NCBI GenBank assembly: GCA_964471435.1
Contig: CAYYGA010000022.1
Location: 1 to 25,699, forward strand
From: Facklamia sp964471435
GTDB lineage: Bacteria; Bacillota; Bacilli; Lactobacillales; Aerococcaceae
DNA length: 25,699 bases
Reading direction: 5' to 3'
In this document: one piece after another, positions 14,191-21,854 of the stretch
Layout: the number at the start of each line of letters is the position of its first letter
Numbering within the stretch: the stretch's first letter is position 1
The notes under the pieces: model-generated
Seen by the model: only the letters and a program-made list of their open reading frames with translations
Databases searched by the model: none
What the model was told of the DNA's origin: nothing
Position numbers and translations under genes: made by a program

Positions 14191-14649
14191 ATGAAACCAT
14201 TTAAATTAGCAGATGATGATATTATTATCACTACTACCACAGGAATTTTAATCCCTTTAATTATTATGATGGGGGCCTACGTTGTACTTAATGGACATGT
14301 TTCTCCGGGCGGAGGCTTTTCTGGCGGAATTGTGTTATCAACAGTATTAATTTTGCATAATTTAACATTTGGCTTAAAAGCAACCCGAAACTTCTATACA
14401 TATAGAAGGTTTCAACAAATAACGGTGATTGGAGCTTTATTTTACACTCTTTCAAAGGGATATTCTTTCACGACCGGGGCAGCAGGAATTGACTCAGGTA
14501 TACCCCTCGGAACGCCTGGAAATATTTTAAGCGGCGGTTTAATTGTGCCTTTAAATATAGCGGTCGGCTTAATTGTAGCAAGTGCAATTTACGGTTTTTT
14601 TGTAGTCTTTACTGAAGGGGAGTTTAACGATGGCGACCTTATGGACTAA
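14191..14649 (+). CDS. mnhB: Na+/H+ antiporter subunit B (MnhB/MrpB)
   Basis: A 152-residue subunit with four transmembrane segments and the MrpB signature HVSPGGGFSGGIVLSTVLIL (about 35-54), followed by the SGGLIVPLNIAVGLIVASAIYGFF segment near the C-terminus. The ATG follows the previous stop directly. It overlaps mnhC by 20 bases. Together with C and the MbhD/E-like protein it forms the Na+-path or structural part of the antiporter in models built on Mrp and Mbh structures. Confidence 0.94.
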   Translation: MKPFKLADDDIIITTTTGILIPLIIMMGAYVVLNGHVSPGGGFSGGIVLSTVLILHNLTFGLKATRNFYTYRRFQQITVIGALFYTLSKGYSFTTGAAGIDSGIPLGTPGNILSGGLIVPLNIAVGLIVASAIYGFFVVFTEGEFNDGDLMD

Positions 14650-15001
14650 TTATTATGAGACCGGGGCAATTATTTTGTTTGGTCTCGGTTTTTCAATTTT
14701 ATTTCTGAATCGAAATTTATTTAAAAAGTTAATCGGAATTAACATAATGGACAGTGCCATTTTTCTTTATTTTATCACCAAGGGGTATATCACGGGGCGG
14801 CATGCACCGATTATAATAGACGGAAACTTAAATGCTGATTTATATGTTAATCCAATTCCAACTGGTCTCATGCTGACGGGTATTGTAGTTTCTGTTTGTA
14901 TGACAGCATTTGGCTTGGCTTTGATTGTAATTTTGTATAAAAGATACGGTACGTTAAATATTGATGAAATATTAAACTTTTCTGAAGGCGAGGTGGAGTA
15001 G
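14630..15001 (+). CDS. mnhC: Na+/H+ antiporter subunit C (MnhC/MrpC, NuoK-like)
   Basis: A 123-residue NuoK homologue with three helices. FGLGFSILFLNRNLFKKLIG and IMDSAIFLYFITKGYI are followed by NPIPTGLMLTGIVVSVCMTAFGLALIVIL, where the N-P-x-P-x-x-L-x-L-T-x-I-V-I block is the MrpC/MbhG hallmark. ATG 14630 has GAAGGGGAG (14614-14622) upstream, inside mnhB. It ends at 15001 and the next gene starts with TTG immediately after, preceded by GAGGTGGAG. Confidence 0.94.
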   Translation: MATLWTNYYETGAIILFGLGFSILFLNRNLFKKLIGINIMDSAIFLYFITKGYITGRHAPIIIDGNLNADLYVNPIPTGLMLTGIVVSVCMTAFGLALIVILYKRYGTLNIDEILNFSEGEVE

Positions 15002-16359
15002 TTGTCAATTGCTATGCATATTCCATTGTGGGGAATTTTAACTGCATTAGCCACAGCTATTATTGGTGTGGTGATAAAAAAACCACCTAAAATTAGGGTG
15101 TTTACTATCATTTCAATCGCTGTCATTGTAATAGCCAATGGTTTCTTATTGTACCAATTCAGGGGCGATACCGCACACTATTTTGAATACAGTTTAGGCG
15201 CTTATCCGGCACCATGGGGAAATACATTCAGGGTAAGTGTGATTGAAGTGATGATGTCCATGGTATTTGGAGTCATTATTATGTTGTCTGTGATAGGTGG
15301 AGCACGGTTAACTAAAACTGATATTAAATATGACTATAAAGTAATGTACTATGTCATGATCAATGTCTTATATGCTTCTATTATGGCTATGATTTATTCT
15401 AATGATATTTTTACCACTTATGTTTTTCTCGAGATTAATGCCATGGCCTCCTTCGGCATAATTGTCTTAAAAGGTAGCGGGCATACAATACGAGCGACTC
15501 TCAAGTATTTTGTCATGTCCAGTATTGGTTCAGGATTGTATCTGTTCGGCTGTGCCATGTTGTATGGAGTCACAGGGCATTTGGCGATGGGACACGTGGC
15601 AGAAGCCATACAAACATTGTATGCTACNNNNNNNNNNNNNNNNNNNNNNNNNNNNNNNNNNNNNNNNNNNNNNNNNNNNNNNNNNNNNNNNNNNNNNNNN
15701 NNNNNNNNNNNNNNNNNNNNNNNNNNNTTTTTGGTTTTATTGCTATGATCATAGGATCGATTATGGCTATTGTTCAAACTGATTTCAAGAAAATGATTGC
15801 TTATTCTTCGGTCTCTCAAGTAGGTTATATATTTGTAGGCTTTGGACTTGGAACAACAGCAGGATTACTGGCTGCTTTCTACCATGTGATAGCCCATGCT
15901 ATTACAAAAAGCGGACTCTTCTTGATAGCCGGTAACACTATTTATAAAGTAAATGATAAGCGCCATAAGCAATATTACGGCATTGGAAAAGCCTTGCCGG
16001 TGAGTTTTGCGATTTTCACTCTCTTTGGTTTATCGATGGTAGGAATCCCACCGTCTATTGGTTTTCTTACAAAATGGAATTTGGGTCAAGGTTTAGTGGG
16101 AAGTGGACTTAATTGGGGAATTATACTTATCATCATTTCTTCACTGCTAAATGCGATTTACTTTTTAACAGTATCAGTTAGAGCATTCTTTATGGAAGAA
16201 AGAGTGGTTGCAGGTCGTCCTTCAAAATATGACGGAGTAAGTGAAGACTGGATTGATATTCTTCCGATAGCTATTTTAGTAACTTTAGTCGTTTTAGGCG
16301 GAATATATTCTCAACCTATTATTTCACTCTTAACGTCAGGTATCCAAGCTTTTGTTTAA
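15002..16359 (+). CDS. mnhD: Proton-translocating antiporter subunit, MnhD/MbhH-like (first of three), interrupted by gap 2
   Basis: A NuoM/MrpD-like membrane protein. The N-terminal part (208 residues) contains SNDIFTTYVFLEINAMASFG with the ion-path glutamate equivalent at E144. The C-terminal part after the N run has IVQTDFKKMIAYSSVSQVGY and FYHVIAHAITKSGLFLIAG. The two halves are in different frames only because the 100 N are a placeholder; I see no evidence of a true frameshift. Aligned by eye with its 491-residue neighbour, roughly 80 residues (about 240 bases) should be missing, including the HPVAPAP-SALLSG segment and the broken-helix Lys. Start TTG 15002 with GAGGTGGAG (14990-14998). 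The end coordinate is reliable. Confidence 0.85.
15628..15727. other. Assembly gap 2 (100 N)
   Basis: Exactly 100 N inside the first MnhD-like gene. Comparison with the downstream paralogue suggests the real missing length is nearer 240 bases. Confidence 0.97.
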
Positions 16360-16400
16360 AAAGACAAGCTTAGACTATAGAAGGAAAGGCGGATGGATTT

Positions 16401-17876
16401 ATGAGTGGTAATTATTTGTTGCTGTTACCGGTTCTATTACCGATAATTATTGGTGTTTTAATCCTTTTAATATTTAGGGAAGGCCAGGAGAAAAGTTTAA
16501 GATGGCTTGTCTCTCTTACGACTATTTTAAACTTTGCTCTCCAGTTTATATCATTCGGCGGAGGAGACAGCTTAATTTTAGCCAGATTAACCAACCTGCT
16601 GGAGTTAAGTTTGCGAGCAGATGGGTTAGCAAAATACTTCACCGTGCTGGTTGGTTTCATTTGGATTGTAGTTTCCATTTATTCTTTTGAGTATATGCGT
16701 CATGAGCCGAAGCAAAAACGCTTCTATGGTTTTCTCATGATTACTTTAGGAGCTATGCAGGGGATTGGTTTGGCCAATAACCTTGTGACATTTTATTTCT
16801 TTTATGAAATGATGACATTTGTTACTTATCCTCTGGTTATTCATGCCATGACTCCGGAAGCAAAAAAGGCCGGTTTAAGATATTTGGGATATTCTATATT
16901 TGGGGCTGCATTAACTTTAAGTATGATTATTATTGTATTTAACTATACATCAATCTTTGACTTTAATCTGGGAGCGGGTATTTTAAATTCTTCAGCACTT
17001 CAAAACAGAAACTTATTATTAATTGCCTATGGTGTAGCTATTATCGGGTTTGGAGCTAAGGCAGGGATGTATCCCTTGCATGCCTGGCTGCCGGAAGCTC
17101 ACCCGGTCGCACCCGCACCAGCCAGTGCCTTACTGTCAGGAGTGATTACTAAAGCGGGTATTTTAGGAATCATTCGGACAACTTATTATGTTTTTGGGGT
17201 AGATTTCCTCAAAGGTTCTTGGGTACAGATGATTTTGATTATTTTAGCTTTAATCACTATCTTTTTAGGTTCCATGCTTGCTTATCAATCCGTTGAGTTA
17301 AAAGTACGGTTGGCTTATTCATCGGTTTCGCAAGTATCTTATATAATATTTGGACTTCTACTAATGAATCGGCTTAGTTTTTTAGGAGCTTTACTGCATA
17401 TCTATTTTCATGCCTTTATCAAAAACACACTCTTCATGATTGTTGGAACGATGATGCTGAAAAGAAGTACTCGCTTTGTTGAAGAAATGGATGGAATTGG
17501 TAAATTTATGCCTGTTACCAGTTGGGCATTTACAATTGTTTCTCTAGCGCTGGTAGGAATACCACCTTTAAGTGGTTTCATTTCAAAATATTATTTAGGG
17601 GTAGGGGCGCTATCTTTTAGTCCGATAAGCTTAGGTTATGTAGGAATTATCATTTTAATCTTATCTTCTCTTTTAACATTTGGTTATTTGATTACCTTAA
17701 GCATTAAAGCTTTTTTCCCAGGCAGACAATTCGATTACACCCTGGTAAAAAATGATGAGCCCAGCCTGTTGACGATTAGTCCAATTTTGTTACTGACTCT
17801 TGGAACAATATTGCTTGGTCTGATGCCTCATTATTTAATTAATTATTTAACACCGATTATATCCATGATTTCATAG
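16401..17876 (+). CDS. Antiporter ion-translocating subunit, MnhD/NuoM-like (second of three)
   Basis: A 491-residue membrane protein with about 14 helices. It carries the antiporter-type channel residues: the TM5 glutamate at E136 (FYFFYEMMTFVTYP), the TM7 lysine at K220 (GFGAKAGMYPLHAWLP), the EAHPVAPAPASALLSG motif and a later AYSSVSQVSYIIFG block. This matches NuoM E144 and K234 in character, so it should conduct H+ or Na+. ATG 16401 follows the stop of the first paralogue by 41 bases. No strong terminator or promoter is seen in between. Length and motifs are complete, with no sign of decay. Confidence 0.92.
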   Translation: MSGNYLLLLPVLLPIIIGVLILLIFREGQEKSLRWLVSLTTILNFALQFISFGGGDSLILARLTNLLELSLRADGLAKYFTVLVGFIWIVVSIYSFEYMRHEPKQKRFYGFLMITLGAMQGIGLANNLVTFYFFYEMMTFVTYPLVIHAMTPEAKKAGLRYLGYSIFGAALTLSMIIIVFNYTSIFDFNLGAGILNSSALQNRNLLLIAYGVAIIGFGAKAGMYPLHAWLPEAHPVAPAPASALLSGVITKAGILGIIRTTYYVFGVDFLKGSWVQMILIILALITIFLGSMLAYQSVELKVRLAYSSVSQVSYIIFGLLLMNRLSFLGALLHIYFHAFIKNTLFMIVGTMMLKRSTRFVEEMDGIGKFMPVTSWAFTIVSLALVGIPPLSGFISKYYLGVGALSFSPISLGYVGIIILILSSLLTFGYLITLSIKAFFPGRQFDYTLVKNDEPSLLTISPILLLTLGTILLGLMPHYLINYLTPIISMIS

Positions 17877-17894
17877 AAAGGAGCAGAAAAATAA

Positions 17895-19883
17895 ATGAGT
17901 GGAAATATAATGCAACTCCTGATTGTCGTATGGCCAATTGCAGCAGCTTTAATTTCATACATTATTGGACGTTACAATAAAAAGATGCGGGATTACTTTG
18001 TAGTTTTTGCATCCCTAGCCGAATTTATAATGGTTTTACTGCTGTTCCCACTGGCAAATAATCAAAATCCTGCTTACTTTAGATGGGATTATGCAGTTGG
18101 GTTTGGTTTGGACTTTAAATTAGACGGTTTCCGATTTATCTATGCAGCGATTGCCAGCTTTATGTGGTTGATGACTTCGCTGTTTTCGTTAGAGTATTTT
18201 GAAAGCTACCGCAACCGCAATCGTTATCATTTTTTTAACTTAATAACTTTAGGAGCGACTGTAGGAATTTTAACTTCAGCTGATTTAATTACTACTTTTG
18301 TCTTCTTTGAAATGATGTCATTTGCTTCTTATGCCTTAGTGGCTCATGATGAAACACCGGGAGCAATTCGTGCCGCTAATTCATTTTTAATGGTTGGTTT
18401 TATAGGTGGGTTAAGTATACTAATTGGAATTTTTATGCTGTCTCATTATTTTGGAACGACCAATATGGACTTACTAACGAGTGCACTCAGTGATTTTACC
18501 GGTTCAAAAAATATTCTCTATGCGATTGGGGCTTTATTCCTGGTTGGCTTTGGAGGAAAAGCAGGGATGTTTCCCTTGCATTTTTGGCTGCCTAAAGCTC
18601 ACCCGGTCGCACCTGCACCTGGTTCAGCACTCTTATCCGGTATCTTAACTAAAACAGGTATCTTTGGTTTATTAGTCATCAGTTCCTATTTGCTTTTACA
18701 TGACACCACCTGGGGTATGATGATGCTGATTATGGGAACTACTACTATGTTCTTAGGAGCTTTTCTTGCTTTGTTTTCTATTGATCTCAAACGCACTCTG
18801 GCCTTATCATCTGTATCGCAAATAGGATTTATTATTTTTGGGATAGGAATGCAGGGTATTTTAGGCAGTCATAATTCCTTGGCTATAAGAGGAACTTTAC
18901 TGCACATGATTAATCATTCATTAATTAAACTTGTGCTCTTTATGGCAGCCGGTGCTATTTATATGAAACTTCATAAATTAGACTTAAATACTCTAAGAGG
19001 TTACGGTCGGAAAAAACCGATTCTAATGATTGTCTTTCTTCTGGGTGCTTTGTCCTTGGGAGGAATTCCCCTTTTCAGTGGTTTTGTAAGCAAAACTCTG
19101 CTGCATGAAAGTATCGTAGAGCAGATTTGGATGTTTACCCAATATAACAGCACCACTTATCTATTCCAATTTATTGAAGCTGTATTTATGATTTCCGGTG
19201 GCTTTACAGTCGCTTATATGACAAAATTATTTGTTGCCATTTTTATCGAAGAACATCCTTACGACCAGGCGGCACATCATAGTTTTGACAATAATTATAT
19301 GAGCGGGATTAGTAAAATTGCTTTGCTCCTTCCAGCTGTATTTCTTATAATCTTTGGAGTTTATCCGCCATTGTTTGACCGCATTGCAGATTTTGGCCAG
19401 GCCTTTATGTTTGGTCACTCGCCGGATCATGCTGTGAACTATTTTGCCTGGATTAATGTTAAGGGCGCCTTAGTTTCAATTATTATTGGAGCGGTCGTTT
19501 ATATTACTTTCATTCGCAACCTTTTAATGCTTCCGGATGAAAATGGCAGCCTGATGTATGTAGATGGCTGGCCTAAAGGTTTTGATCTTGAAAATGTTCT
19601 TTACCGTCCATTGGTTGGAAGTATTTTACCAACAATCTTTGCTGGATTGATGAGTATTGTCTCTGTTATACCTACTTGGTTATATCAAGAAGGTATTGAA
19701 GCTTATCAAGCGGCTTATAAAGGCCTCTATCGACCATTTTCTTCACGGACAAAAGAAAGCTTTAAAGATCGCACCCATAATAATCCTGAGAAAATCTTAA
19801 CTAGCCATATGGAATTTGGTATGGTTCAATATGTCTTGGGAGCGGTAGCTATGTTGGCGCTGGCCTACTTTTTAAATCGTTAA
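17895..19883 (+). CDS. Antiporter ion-translocating subunit, NuoL/MrpA-N-like (third of three) with C-terminal extension
   Basis: A 662-residue membrane protein. Its core (about 1-480) has FRWDYAVGFGLDFKLDGFRF, the glutamate E139 (TFVFFEMMSFASYAL), the lysine K222 (GFGGKAGMFPLHFWLP) followed by KAHPVAPAPGSALLSG, and ALSSVSQIGFIIFG. A C-terminal extension (about 480-662) contains two or three further helices, a cytosolic stretch (SRTKESFKDRTHNNPEKI) and a final helix MVQYVLGAVAMLALAYFLN. It is paralogous to the two preceding subunits and most likely occupies the position of the NuoL-like half of MrpA. AAAGGAGC at 17876-17883 precedes the ATG at 17895. It is the last gene of the operon. Confidence 0.92.
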   Translation: MSGNIMQLLIVVWPIAAALISYIIGRYNKKMRDYFVVFASLAEFIMVLLLFPLANNQNPAYFRWDYAVGFGLDFKLDGFRFIYAAIASFMWLMTSLFSLEYFESYRNRNRYHFFNLITLGATVGILTSADLITTFVFFEMMSFASYALVAHDETPGAIRAANSFLMVGFIGGLSILIGIFMLSHYFGTTNMDLLTSALSDFTGSKNILYAIGALFLVGFGGKAGMFPLHFWLPKAHPVAPAPGSALLSGILTKTGIFGLLVISSYLLLHDTTWGMMMLIMGTTTMFLGAFLALFSIDLKRTLALSSVSQIGFIIFGIGMQGILGSHNSLAIRGTLLHMINHSLIKLVLFMAAGAIYMKLHKLDLNTLRGYGRKKPILMIVFLLGALSLGGIPLFSGFVSKTLLHESIVEQIWMFTQYNSTTYLFQFIEAVFMISGGFTVAYMTKLFVAIFIEEHPYDQAAHHSFDNNYMSGISKIALLLPAVFLIIFGVYPPLFDRIADFGQAFMFGHSPDHAVNYFAWINVKGALVSIIIGAVVYITFIRNLLMLPDENGSLMYVDGWPKGFDLENVLYRPLVGSILPTIFAGLMSIVSVIPTWLYQEGIEAYQAAYKGLYRPFSSRTKESFKDRTHNNPEKILTSHMEFGMVQYVLGAVAMLALAYFLNR

Positions 19884-19912
19884 ATAAAATAACATTAACA
19901 ATTACTGTGAAT

Positions 19913-19967
19913 AAAAAACACATCCTGACCTAATACCGTGCGGTATAGTGGTTAGGATGTGTTTTTT
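19913..19967. terminator. Bidirectional terminator between the Mrp operon and the alkaline phosphatase gene
   Basis: AAAAAACACATCCTGACC (19913-19930) pairs with GGTTAGGATGTGTTTTTT (19950-19967), 18 bp with one wobble. The intervening sequence contains an inner stem ATACC-GTGC-GGTAT. The A and T runs provide a T-tract in both directions. Confidence 0.93.
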
Positions 19968-19995
19968 GATGAAAAGGTGTAATATTCCAAGCTGA

Positions 19996-21306
19996 TTAAC
20001 TTTTAATAAAGTCAATCAACTGCTGTCCAACATGCGAGTTTTGATTGAATCCCATGAATTTCTCCCAACCGGGTCCATAAGCATACAGATTCACATCTCC
20101 TCCGGTATGGTTAAAGGAGGTCCAGCCCGAATTCGTTCGCCAATTAATAAATTGGACTAAATTAGAGAGTGTTTCTTTATATGGGTCGGCAAACATTCCA
20201 CCGCGGGAGTTGCTGAGTGTGGCCAGTTCGATTGGTGTGAAGTCCCAATTAATATATTTTTTTAAAATAGCTTCATCATTTTCTTCTGACTCAACTAACT
20301 CTTTGGAAATAAATTCAGGAGTGGCGCTCATTTGTAAAAGAGGGTTGACATCGAATGTTTCCTGACCCCTGGAAGCAACTGAAAAGCCGCCTGTATCATG
20401 GTCACTGGCTGCAATGATTAAAGTCTCTCCATCTTTTTTAGCAAAGTCTAAGCAGATATTCCACGCATCTTCGTAATCTTCCATTTCACTCATCACAGAG
20501 GCAATAGAATTAAGATGGGCAGCCAAGTCAATCTGACTGGCTTCAACCATTAAGAAAAAACCATCCGGATGGTCTTTTAATTTATTTAAAGCTACATTTG
20601 TCATTAAGCTTAAAGAGGGAACTCCTTCCGGCATATCCCAGAACTTCGGTAAAAATATATCATCAAAAAGACCCAGGACTTTATCGTTTTCACTTTTAAA
20701 CAGCTCTTCCTTATTGGTAACATAGTCATAACCTAATTTTTGAATTTCTTGAGTCAGATCACGGTCTTCTCGTTTAAAATAAGTAGTGCCTGCTCCAAAT
20801 AAAAGGTCCACTTTTAACTCACCGTTAGCGGCTGGCTGATCGATCAACTGGTCAGCAATTTCAAATTTATTGGCCCGGCTGGAAGAGTGGGCATAAAAGA
20901 CTGCCGGAGTCGCATGGCAGACATCTGCAGTTACCACGATACCTACCTTTTTATTATGCTCTTTGGCATATTCTGCCATATTTTTAATCGGATTACCTTC
21001 GCTGTCCATACTAATTGATGAAGTATAGGTTTTTTGACCAGTCGCAAAAGCAGTTCCTGAAGCAGCAGAATCTGTTACCGTAATAAAAGTTTTGCTGGGA
21101 TCATTTTTGGGGGAAGTAGAGACTTGGCCGATCAAATAATCATCCATTAATATACGGTCCATGTAGGGAGCGTAGCCTTTGTTTTTATATTGACGGTAAG
21201 CTGCATACATAGAAGGGCCTGCGCCATCAGGAATGATAAAAATGATGTTTTTAGGCTTTTCTCCCATCGCCGTATGTAATTGAGTAGAATCAATTGATTT
21301 ATCCAT
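19996..21306 (-). CDS. PhoA-type alkaline phosphatase without a signal peptide
   Basis: A 436-residue phosphomonoesterase of the alkaline phosphatase superfamily. Metal-ligand and catalytic motifs are present: NIIFIIPDGAGPSMY (D27), the nucleophile in TVTDSAASGTAFATG (D79-S80-A81), CHATPAVFYAHSSSR, MVEASQIDLAAH with Asp and His ligands, AASDHDTGGFSV with a second Asp-His pair, and FNHTGGDVNLYAYGPG with the last His. Secreted bacterial PhoA starts with a Sec signal; here the N-terminus (MDKSIDSTQLHTAMGEKPK) is hydrophilic. The start is well fixed by AAAAGGAGG 7 bases upstream, so I infer a cytosolic enzyme. It is transcribed divergently from the thioredoxin-sulfotransferase operon and convergently with the Mrp operon. 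The natural substrate is unknown. Confidence 0.9.
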   Translation of the reverse strand: MDKSIDSTQLHTAMGEKPKNIIFIIPDGAGPSMYAAYRQYKNKGYAPYMDRILMDDYLIGQVSTSPKNDPSKTFITVTDSAASGTAFATGQKTYTSSISMDSEGNPIKNMAEYAKEHNKKVGIVVTADVCHATPAVFYAHSSSRANKFEIADQLIDQPAANGELKVDLLFGAGTTYFKREDRDLTQEIQKLGYDYVTNKEELFKSENDKVLGLFDDIFLPKFWDMPEGVPSLSLMTNVALNKLKDHPDGFFLMVEASQIDLAAHLNSIASVMSEMEDYEDAWNICLDFAKKDGETLIIAASDHDTGGFSVASRGQETFDVNPLLQMSATPEFISKELVESEENDEAILKKYINWDFTPIELATLSNSRGGMFADPYKETLSNLVQFINWRTNSGWTSFNHTGGDVNLYAYGPGWEKFMGFNQNSHVGQQLIDFIKS

Positions 21307-21338
21307 TTAAAGCCTCCTTTTATAATTCTTACTCACTT

Positions 21339-21366
21339 ATTATACAATATAATTATATATTCTAAA
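21339..21366 (-). promoter_or_regulatory. Promoter of the alkaline phosphatase gene (minus strand)
   Basis: On the minus strand TTTAGA (21366-21361), a 16-bp AT-rich spacer, then TATAAT (21344-21339). The ATG follows about 33 bases after the -10. Confidence 0.6.
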
Positions 21367-21376
21367 GTCAGAGAAC

Positions 21377-21413
21377 TTCAAGCTCTTTAATAACTGATAT
21401 AATGAAGAGAGCT
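21377..21413 (+). promoter_or_regulatory. Extended -10 promoter of the thioredoxin-sulfotransferase operon with an overlapping inverted repeat
   Basis: TGATATAAT (TATAAT 21398-21403 with TG one base upstream) has only a short-spaced TTCAAG (21377-21382) as -35. The hexamers AGCTCT (21381-21386) and AGAGCT (21408-21413) form an inverted repeat that brackets the -10, a possible operator. The leader to the start codon at 21525 is about 115 bases and contains a 7-bp hairpin, GGAAGTT/AACTTCC (21445-21451 and 21464-21470). Confidence 0.5.
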
Positions 21414-21524
21414 ATTAAAGGCATATTTACTCTTATGAAAAGATGGAAGTTAAAATACGATGAAACTTCCTTTAAACATGCTATGGTAGTAATAATTACC
21501 CAATGACAATAAAGGAGTGTTACT

Positions 21525-21854
21525 GTGATTAAAGAAGTAGATTTAAAGACTTTTGAAAAAGATTCTGTTCAAGGTGCGGTTCTGCTTGTTTTTTACTCCA
21601 AAACCTGCGGACCCTGTAAGATGCTGCGTCATGTATTAATTGATCTGGATAAACAGATGCCGGAAGATATCTCAATTTTGATGATTGACTATCATGCTCA
21701 TCAAAATTTAGCAGAAGAATATGAAGTAACCGGCTTTCCTACCTTAATCGTGTTAAAAGACGGACAAGAAAGCTCAAGGAAGTCAGGCCTGCAACCACAA
21801 GAAAAAATTAAGACGATGATCAAGGAGGCGCAAGCAAATGACACCTTCAATTAA
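21525..21854 (+). CDS. Thioredoxin-family protein (CGPC) co-encoded with the arylsulfotransferase
   Basis: A 109-residue thioredoxin-fold protein with the standard redox centre KTCGPCK (C28, C31) and the cis-proline loop TGFPTL (P72). There is no signal peptide, so it acts in the cytosol as a dithiol reductant. Sequence outside these motifs is not that of a housekeeping TrxA: the active site lacks the W before CGPC (SKTCGPC instead of WAxWCGPC), and the C-terminal half is short. GTG start with AAAGGAG upstream. Its last 17 bases overlap the sulfotransferase gene, whose Shine-Dalgarno (AAGGAGG, 21821-21827) lies inside this gene, so the two are translationally coupled. It may keep cysteines of the neighbour reduced or shuttle electrons to an unknown partner. 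Confidence 0.88.
   Translation: MIKEVDLKTFEKDSVQGAVLLVFYSKTCGPCKMLRHVLIDLDKQMPEDISILMIDYHAHQNLAEEYEVTGFPTLIVLKDGQESSRKSGLQPQEKIKTMIKEAQANDTFN

Noticed and set aside
14767..15138. 123-codon antisense frame over mnhC and the first MnhD-like gene
   Set aside because: It mirrors the coding strand of two clear Mrp genes and would be antisense to an operon; no promoter or ribosome binding site supports it.
15628..15745. Apparent frameshift splitting the first MnhD-like gene
   Set aside because: The frame change comes only from the arbitrary 100 N. Both halves are well-conserved parts of one family with no stop codons at the boundary.
19931..19960. tRNA-like string (TATAGTGGTTAGGAT) near the end of the Mrp operon
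   Set aside because: It is part of the long terminator hairpin, and no acceptor, anticodon or T-arm can be formed around it.
21435..21506. 23-residue ORF (MKRWKLKYDETSFKH...) in the leader of the thioredoxin gene
   Set aside because: No Shine-Dalgarno sequence precedes the ATG, and a hairpin of the leader overlaps it. Treated as leader RNA.
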